Origin: CAYLKS01 sp964384205 [NCBI: uncultured bacterium]
GTDB lineage: Bacteria; JAGOEH01
Assembly (NCBI GenBank): GCA_964384205.1
Contig: CAYLKS010000039.1
Coordinates: forward strand, 1-26,797
Length of the DNA stretch: 26,797 bases
Direction of reading: 5' to 3'
The translations under genes were made by a program, and so were the position numbers. Below, piece after piece: positions 18,464-26,797 of this stretch (its first letter is position 1; every line of letters starts with the position of its first letter). Below the pieces are notes generated by a model. It was given only the letters and a program-made list of their open reading frames with translations, had not been told where the DNA came from and ran no database searches.

Positions 18464-18527
18464 AATATCCCCCTTGTCATAATATTGCTTGCTTTTTTAT
18501 GAAAAGATTTTTGATGAGGTTAAGATT

Positions 18528-18566
18528 AAGGGCTTCTTTTCTGTTTATACTTTAAAAGAAGCCCTT
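18528..18566 (-). other. Hairpin between trpB2 and trpD
   Basis: A perfect 13-base stem (AAGGGCTTCTTTT at 18528-18540, complement at 18554-18566) encloses a 13-base loop. Neither side is followed by a T-run, so it does not look like a normal intrinsic terminator. It may protect or define mRNA ends, or partly uncouple trpB2 from trpDCFBA. Confidence 0.55.
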
Positions 18567-18572
18567 ATTTGG

Positions 18573-19934
18573 TTATTCCTCAACTTTAGGCAGATGTTTT
18601 ATGTATTCTTCTATTTTTTCCGAAGGAAGTTCATAATCTTCTAATTGATTCTCTACATAATATTCATAGGAACCGAGATCAAGAAAACCATGTCCAGATA
18701 AGTTAAATAAAATAGTTTTTTCTTTACCTTCTGCTTTACATTTGAGAGCATGTTCTATAGCTGACTTTATTGCGTGTGAACTTTCTGGAGCAGGGATTAT
18801 ACCTTCGGTTTGAGTAAAGATTTGTGCTGCTTTGAAAACTTCAGTTTGGTGATATGCTTCTGCTTTAATATATCCATGTTTATAAAGATGAGATACTAAT
18901 GGAGACATTCCGTGGTATCGTAATCCGCCAGCATGGATAGCAGGTGGAATAAATTTATGCCCTAATGTGTGCATTTTTAATAAAGGAGTTAAGCCCGCAA
19001 CATCGCCATAATCATAAGCAAATGCTCCTTTGGTTAGTGTTGGGCATGAATATGGTTCAACAGCAATAACTTCTAAATCTTTTTTATCGCCTGTCAGTTT
19101 ATCCTTAATAAATGGAAATGATAGCCCAGCAAAATTACTTCCACCTCCTACACATGCAATAACAATATCTGGATATTCATCCACCTTTTCCAATTGTTTT
19201 TTTGCTTCTTCTCCAATTATTGTTTGATGAAGCATAACATGATTTAATACACTTCCTAATGCATAATTTGTATCATCTCTTTTTACAGCCATTTCAACAG
19301 CTTCACTGATTGCAATTCCCAAGGAACCAGTAGAATTAGGAGATTCTGCTAAAACTGCTTTACCAGATTCTGTTAAAGTAGAAGGACTTGGGATCACATC
19401 AGCGCCAAATAATTTCATAAATACTTTTCTGTATGGTTTTTGCTCATAGCTAACTTTAACCATGAAAACCTGGCATTCTAATCCAAAATGGTGGCATGCC
19501 AATGATAATGCGCTGCCCCATTGTCCAGCACCTGTTTCTGTTACTAATCTTTTTATGCCCGCTTTTTTATTATAATATGCTTGTGCTATGGAAGTGTTGC
19601 TTTTATGAGAGCCTGCAGGATTTGCTCCTTCATATTTATAATATATTTTGGCAGGTGTTTGTAAATATTTTTCTAAACGATAAGCTTTAATTACAGGGGT
19701 AGGCCTACTGATTTTGTAAATGTCTAACACTTCTTCAGGTATGTCAATATATCTTTCTGTACTTGTCTCTTGTTTTATTAATTCTTCTGGGAAAATAGCT
19801 TTTAAATCATCTAATTTTATAGGCTTTTTTTCTACTGGATGAAGTGGCATTGCTGGTTTTTCTTTTAGATCAGCTACGATATTGTACCATTGTGTTGGCA
19901 TTTCTTTAATTTCGAGGTAGATTCTGCTTTCCAT
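18573..19934 (-). CDS. trpB2: TrpB2-type tryptophan synthase beta-like enzyme
   Basis: PLP enzyme of the TrpB2 class, which makes tryptophan from serine and indole (or, in some studied members, phosphoserine) and generally lacks the surface that binds standard TrpA. From the ATG at 19934 it has 453 residues, the longer length of this class. Lys111 in [11 protein letters not shown] is the PLP lysine. GAGQWG at 135-140 replaces the GAGQHG of TrpB1. GGGSNFAG is the phosphate loop, and the end carries [10 protein letters not shown]. The frame stays open upstream to 20039, but that extension runs through terminator sequence; the ATG with AAAAGGAG in front is the real start. It is the first structural gene after the attenuator, so it responds most directly to tryptophan supply. 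A role in recovering free indole is inference. Confidence 0.93.
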   Translation of the reverse strand: MESRIYLEIKEMPTQWYNIVADLKEKPAMPLHPVEKKPIKLDDLKAIFPEELIKQETSTERYIDIPEEVLDIYKISRPTPVIKAYRLEKYLQTPAKIYYKYEGANPAGSHKSNTSIAQAYYNKKAGIKRLVTETGAGQWGSALSLACHHFGLECQVFMVKVSYEQKPYRKVFMKLFGADVIPSPSTLTESGKAVLAESPNSTGSLGIAISEAVEMAVKRDDTNYALGSVLNHVMLHQTIIGEEAKKQLEKVDEYPDIVIACVGGGSNFAGLSFPFIKDKLTGDKKDLEVIAVEPYSCPTLTKGAFAYDYGDVAGLTPLLKMHTLGHKFIPPAIHAGGLRYHGMSPLVSHLYKHGYIKAEAYHQTEVFKAAQIFTQTEGIIPAPESSHAIKSAIEHALKCKAEGKEKTILFNLSGHGFLDLGSYEYYVENQLEDYELPSEKIEEYIKHLPKVEE

Positions 19935-19967
19935 TTTAAGTTCTCCTTTTTTTAGGGTTAATAGGGC

Positions 19968-20005
19968 AAAAAAAAAAGCCGTGATCTTTTGACCACGGCT
20001 TTTTT
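19968..20005 (-). terminator. Second attenuator terminator (B) in the trp leader
   Basis: In the transcript AAAAAAGCCGUGGUC (20005-19991) pairs with GAUCACGGCUUUUUU (19986-19972) around an AAAA loop: 15 pairs, one of them G-U. It ends in ten U (19977-19968). It stands 12 bases downstream of terminator A's paired arm and 34 bases before the trpB2 ATG. Confidence 0.9.
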
Positions 20006-20011
20006 GACTAT

Positions 20012-20052
20012 AAAAAAAGCCGTGGGTAGTCTTTACCACTACCCACGGCTTT
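20012..20052 (-). terminator. First attenuator terminator (A) in the trp leader
   Basis: AAAGCCGUGGGUAGU (20052-20038) pairs perfectly over 15 bases with ACUACCCACGGCUUU (20030-20016), with a seven-base loop and seven U ending at 20012. It follows the leader-peptide stop by seven bases, the standard position for a 3:4 terminator. Confidence 0.92.
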
Positions 20053-20090
20053 TATGCCTTATAGGTAGTGGAACATAACGTTCCACCACC
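20036..20090 (-). promoter_or_regulatory. trp attenuator: Trp-codon hairpin (1:2) and antiterminator (2:3)
   Basis: Segment 1, GGUGGUGGAAC (20090-20080), contains Trp codons and pairs over 11 bases (one G-U) with segment 2, GUUCCACUACC (20074-20064). CCACUACC of segment 2 (20071-20064) is also perfectly complementary to GGUAGUGG (20043-20036) inside the 5' arm of terminator A, extendable by three weaker pairs. A ribosome held on the Trp codons blocks segment 1 and allows 2:3, which removes the terminator. This is classical transcription attenuation, inferred from sequence alone. Confidence 0.88.
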
Positions 20091-20103
20091 ACCAATTATT
20101 CAT
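20059..20103 (-). CDS. trpL: trp operon leader peptide with four consecutive Trp codons
   Basis: The ATG at 20103 opens MNNWWWWNVMFHYL and a TAA. The four TGG codons in a row (20094-20083) are the hallmark of a tryptophan-sensing leader peptide, and the stop falls just before terminator A. The same frame stays open to tandem ATG codons at 20151 and 20148, which would give a peptide of up to 30 residues. No good Shine-Dalgarno sequence precedes either start. The upstream ATG coincides with the predicted transcription start, so leaderless initiation is possible. Scarce charged tRNA-Trp would stall the ribosome here and favour readthrough into the operon. Confidence 0.85.
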   Translation of the reverse strand: MNNWWWWNVMFHYL

Positions 20104-20157
20104 TCTATTTAACGAAATGTTTCTTTCTAAAAATTCCTTTTTCACCATCATGATAAT

Positions 20158-20186
20158 ATACTAAAATCTTTTTTTTATAATGTCAA
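20158..20186 (-). promoter_or_regulatory. Sigma-70-type promoter of the trp operon
   Basis: A perfect TTGACA (20186-20181) and TAGTAT (20163-20158) are 17 bases apart on the minus strand. Transcription should begin near 20151, immediately before the attenuator. The promoter fits in the short gap after the beta-galactosidase stop at 20200. Confidence 0.85.
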
Positions 20187-20199
20187 GTCTTTTTTTTTA

Positions 20200-24113
<3,914 letters not shown>

Positions 24114-24183
24114 TGAATTTTTTTATTAAAAAATAAGATTAATTATATGAAGATTTTATCAATTTTTTATGAAACAAAATGGG

Positions 24184-24219
24184 AAAAGGGTAACCCTTTA
24201 AAATTAGGTTACCCTTTTT
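24184..24219 (-). terminator. Intrinsic terminator after the TonB-dependent receptor gene
   Basis: AAAAGGGTAACC (24184-24195) and its perfect complement (24208-24219) form a 12-base stem with a 12-base loop, 11 bases after the receptor stop. The minus-strand T-run is short (TTTT), so efficiency is uncertain. The plus-strand side ends in five T. Confidence 0.75.
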
Positions 24220-24230
24220 CAAAAAATATA

Positions 24231-26168
24231 TTAAAATGAAATATTTAAAGTAGCATAAAATATTCTGTCTTTATATAAAGGTATTAAGGTATTTATTCCT
24301 TTACTTGTATATTCAGGGTATCTCACATATTCATTTAATAAATTGTCTCCATTTAAAGAAAATGCTAAATTTTTTATTATATTATAGGTAACTTTTACAG
24401 ATAATAAATCAAATGCTTCAGGCTCAGGATTTACAATTTGAACATCTGGATTTACAATTTTTACAGAATGAGGTTTACCAAAATAAGAATTAAAGATTCC
24501 GATAGATAACTTATTTTTATTATATATAATACCTGTTTTTACCATAAGGTTAGGATGTAAGGCAGCATCTTCTATATTATCTTCATTTTCATTTTTCTGA
24601 TATGATAAAGCAGCAGTAATTAAAACATTTTGGGTTATAGTGTATTTATTTTCTACTTCGAAACCATAAAAGTCAAAAGTTCCTCCATTATGATATTTTA
24701 AATATCCACCAAATGGCTGATTCGATTCATCAACATGCCATCGTCTTATGATTATATCTTTTAGATGACTTTTAAAAAATGTGAGAGAAGTTTGCATTTT
24801 GTCATTTTTATAAAATATTTCCGCTTCAAATGTGCCTATAAGTTCTGGATTAATATCTAAATTTCCTCTGAAAACAGGATGACTAAAAGATGTTTCTAAA
24901 GGATAGGCTTTTCTAAAAGCAGTACTATATAATATTTTTGTACCAAAATTTTTATTTAATCTGGCAATTAATCCTATTCTTGGTGATAAATTTGCATCTA
25001 AATCTTGTAATCTGTTATATTGTAAACCAGCTACAATTTTATATTTATTTTTGAAATATTTATCTGCCTGAAAATAAAAATTATATGAATTTAAGTTATT
25101 ATCAATTAAAAGATCACCATAATAATCTTCTTTTTCAAAAGTTCCACCAAAAACAATATTGGTATTTTGTTTTGGAGTATAAAAAGATGTAAATTCAAAT
25201 AAATAATCTAATCCATAATTAAAATCGTCATCTTCTAAATCCATTATATGTTTGTTAAAAGTGAAATTGAATTCAGTGTTTAGTTTTTCATTGAATGTAT
25301 GAATATATTTTAAATTTGTGAATATAGTAGTCTGATTTACACTCGAATGAGGATCTTTAAATGTCCATGCATTTTGAGAACCACTTAATCCATAAGGTTT
25401 GAACTCTCCAAAGAATGATTTTAGTGAGAAATTTTTATAATTAAGATTGAAAAGAACACCTAAAGTTTTTCTATCGAAATGAGCAGCATAATTATATAAA
25501 TTATAATCAGTGAAATCATATAATGGACCATCATCCTGTAAATGTGATATACTAAATAACATATTTAAATTTTCTTTTTTATATAAGCCAGTATAATTTT
25601 GTTGAAATGTATTATATGTACCATACATCAAACTAACATTAGATTTAAATCCTTCATTTTTGGCTGTTTTAGTTATTATATTTATAACGCCGGAATAAGC
25701 ACATGAACCATAAAGGACAGAACCCGGGCCTCTAATTATTTCAATGTGATCAATTGCATCAATAGGAAATGTAGTGTAAACAGAATTGTTTAATCCACCA
25801 GATATTGGATCCCTGATAGGCCTACCATCCATAAGAATTAAAATGTGATTATTATATGGTGTTAGAGATTGACCTCTCATTACAATTAAGTTGTCAGAAA
25901 AGACATTGGCAGATATAAAAATAGAGCTTATTACTTTATTTAAAATCTGCCCTAAATTTTGAGCAGCAAAATTATTTATTTCTTGATTTGTTAGAACTGT
26001 AATTATACCAGGAGCATCATTTAGATTTTCTTCTATTTTAGAAGCAGTACTTACCTGGAGATTTAGTATATCTTCTAATGACATATTCACTAACTCGTTA
26101 ATATCCTGAGCAAAATTTAAATTTGCAATAAATAAAAAAGCAAGTGTAAAAAATACAGCCTTTTTCAT
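24231..26168 (-). CDS. TonB-dependent outer-membrane receptor
   Basis: An outer-membrane barrel that imports a bound ligand using energy from TonB. It has 645 residues. The signal peptide is 1-20 (ending NFA). The mature start SLEDILNLQVSTASK followed by DAPGIITVLTNQEI is common in plug domains of the Cir/FepA-like group. The plug runs to about 160 with VMRGQS, ILMDGRP and IEIIRGPGSVLYG. The barrel (about 165-645) shows alternating aromatic strands and ends in the C-terminal Phe of outer-membrane proteins (LNISF). The ligand could be a siderophore, heme, cobalamin or a sugar; no cobalamin riboswitch is seen upstream. The beta-galactosidase downstream is separated by a terminator and a promoter, so co-function is only possible. 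The ribosome site is AAGGAGGT. Confidence 0.93.
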   Translation of the reverse strand: MKKAVFFTLAFLFIANLNFAQDINELVNMSLEDILNLQVSTASKIEENLNDAPGIITVLTNQEINNFAAQNLGQILNKVISSIFISANVFSDNLIVMRGQSLTPYNNHILILMDGRPIRDPISGGLNNSVYTTFPIDAIDHIEIIRGPGSVLYGSCAYSGVINIITKTAKNEGFKSNVSLMYGTYNTFQQNYTGLYKKENLNMLFSISHLQDDGPLYDFTDYNLYNYAAHFDRKTLGVLFNLNYKNFSLKSFFGEFKPYGLSGSQNAWTFKDPHSSVNQTTIFTNLKYIHTFNEKLNTEFNFTFNKHIMDLEDDDFNYGLDYLFEFTSFYTPKQNTNIVFGGTFEKEDYYGDLLIDNNLNSYNFYFQADKYFKNKYKIVAGLQYNRLQDLDANLSPRIGLIARLNKNFGTKILYSTAFRKAYPLETSFSHPVFRGNLDINPELIGTFEAEIFYKNDKMQTSLTFFKSHLKDIIIRRWHVDESNQPFGGYLKYHNGGTFDFYGFEVENKYTITQNVLITAALSYQKNENEDNIEDAALHPNLMVKTGIIYNKNKLSIGIFNSYFGKPHSVKIVNPDVQIVNPEPEAFDLLSVKVTYNIIKNLAFSLNGDNLLNEYVRYPEYTSKGINTLIPLYKDRIFYATLNISF

Positions 26169-26197
26169 TTTACCTCCTTTTTAACTTATTGTATTTG

Positions 26198-26226
26198 AAT
26201 ATAACCGATTATTTTCAAAATATCAA
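26198..26226 (-). promoter_or_regulatory. Promoter of the TonB-dependent receptor gene
   Basis: TTGATA (26226-26221) and TATATT (26203-26198) lie exactly 17 bases apart on the minus strand; each differs from consensus at one position. The 5' leader would be about 22 bases. Confidence 0.7.
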
Positions 26227-26797
26227 ATAATTTTTTGTTTACTATTTTGTTAGTTTTATTCAGTAAAATTGTAAAGAAACCATATTAATTGTTGTTTAGT
26301 TTTTTAATTAAGATAATGCTTTATTTATACAACATAATCACTTTTTTATAATATTTCTGTCTGTCTTATATCACTTAGTTTTTTAATATTGAAATACATT
26401 AGTCTTCCTAATGAATGAATTCATTCTCCTGCTAATCATCTGTTAAGATATACATTTAAGAGCCTACTAACCATATTCCTCAAAGTTTTAAGTTCATCTA
26501 TAACGGTGTGTTGAGGGCTTGAATTCTATTTTATTAATTTACGGGTTTTCAATTCGTCTATAACCTGTATTGTATGCTTGTAACTATTGTTGAAGTATAA
26601 TGATATTTTTTGAGCATCTTTGAATTCTCATTATACAAAGTGTTGATTCTTTTCTGCAATGGACATATTGTCCATATGGATTTTCTCAATTTAATGAGAT
26701 TTTTTTTAATTTATGTACATAGTCTGAACAGTTAACAGTTTCTGGAGATAAATCTGATATTATTTTATTTTTAAGAAACCTTGCTTCCTATCCAGCC
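26227..26797. other. Gene-free right end
   Basis: Both strands are broken by frequent stops in all frames, and I see no gene, tRNA or riboswitch. It holds the direct repeats listed separately, a 14-base palindrome GAATGAATTCATTC (26413-26426), an inverted repeat ATGGACA-TAT-TGTCCAT (26659-26675) and a run of eight T after 26699. On the minus strand 11 codons from the edge end in TAA near 26762, and could be the tail of a gene beyond the window. Confidence 0.5.
26485..26580. repeat. Two diverged direct repeats of about 36 bases
   Basis: GTTTTAAGTTCATCTATAAC (26485-26504) and GTTTTCAATTCGTCTATAAC (26545-26564) start 60 bases apart. Both continue with TGT-TTG-GCTTG in matching order to 26521 and 26580. 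They agree at roughly three quarters of positions. A weaker copy may lie at 26617-26652, and a fragment near 26437. Confidence 0.5.

Noticed and set aside
19935-20039. Extended N-terminus of TrpB2 starting at 20039
   Set aside because: The extra 35 residues would be translated from the terminator stems and poly-U. A strong AAAAGGAG sits just before the ATG at 19934, where the family sequence begins.
19960-20151. T-box riboswitch for tryptophan
   Set aside because: No T-box consensus or specifier stem is seen. Four Trp codons in a short frame followed by 1:2, 2:3 and 3:4 pairing explain the leader better.
26169-26500. Cobalamin or other riboswitch controlling the TonB-dependent receptor
   Set aside because: The promoter lies close to the start codon, leaving a leader of only about 22 bases, and no aptamer consensus was found further upstream.
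26485-26652. Functional CRISPR array
   Set aside because: The repeats are only about three-quarters identical, the period is irregular (60 then about 72) and no cas gene is in the window.
26690-26710. Terminator on the plus strand at TCTCA...TGAGA followed by T8
   Set aside because: The stem has only five pairs and no GC-rich core, and no plus-strand gene ends there.
26227-26797. Decayed transposase or insertion sequence
   Set aside because: Translations in several frames gave no convincing transposase motif, and no terminal inverted repeats or target duplication could be recognised.

Overview
The window reads as a piece of the chromosome of a very AT-rich, Gram-negative (two-membrane) bacterium. 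The evidence for two membranes is a TonB-dependent outer-membrane receptor, predicted outer-membrane barrels and an OmpA-type peptidoglycan-binding domain. Secreted proteins with a DUF4384-like domain, a fibronectin-III lipoprotein with relaxed lipoboxes and a Bacteroidota-style secreted beta-galactosidase suggest an FCB-related or candidate-phylum lineage (Cloacimonadota, Delongbacteria or similar). That placement is inference; no rRNA or other decisive marker is present.

Layout. Positions 1-1544 (-) hold an unfamiliar secreted protein cut by the left edge. Next come metK and gyrA (-), a two-gene unit with a near-consensus promoter in front of gyrA and an intrinsic terminator after metK. Positions 5361-9570 (-) carry four envelope genes: a secreted protein with a predicted C-terminal barrel, a probable lipoprotein, a DUF4384-like protein with an aromatic middle and a basic tail, and a fibronectin-III lipoprotein. 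A divergent promoter region at 9571-9849 leads into three small plus-strand ORFs that all lie in one reading frame, separated only by in-frame stops. Together they spell coiled coil, membrane anchor and OmpA domain, which looks like one interrupted gene.

Positions 11099-20186 (-) form a complete tryptophan operon in the order leader, trpB2, trpD, trpC, trpF, trpB, trpA, aroF-type DAHP synthase, trpE, trpG. It encodes every step from anthranilate synthase to tryptophan, plus the first committed shikimate enzyme and a second TrpB. Its leader has a consensus promoter, a short peptide with four consecutive Trp codons, and two tandem intrinsic terminators. The folding options form a relay: the antiterminator that opens the first terminator frees a strand that can pair with and disable the second. 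This is the most interesting element in the window.

Positions 20200-26168 (-) carry a 1287-residue secreted GH2 beta-galactosidase and a TonB-dependent receptor, each with its own promoter and with a terminator between them. The last 570 bases show no gene, but contain diverged direct repeats about 60 bases apart and some palindromes.

The trp genes work as one pathway: DAHP synthase feeds shikimate and chorismate, TrpE/TrpG make anthranilate, TrpD, TrpC and TrpF build indole-glycerol phosphate, and TrpA/TrpB complete tryptophan, with TrpB2 probably recovering free indole.
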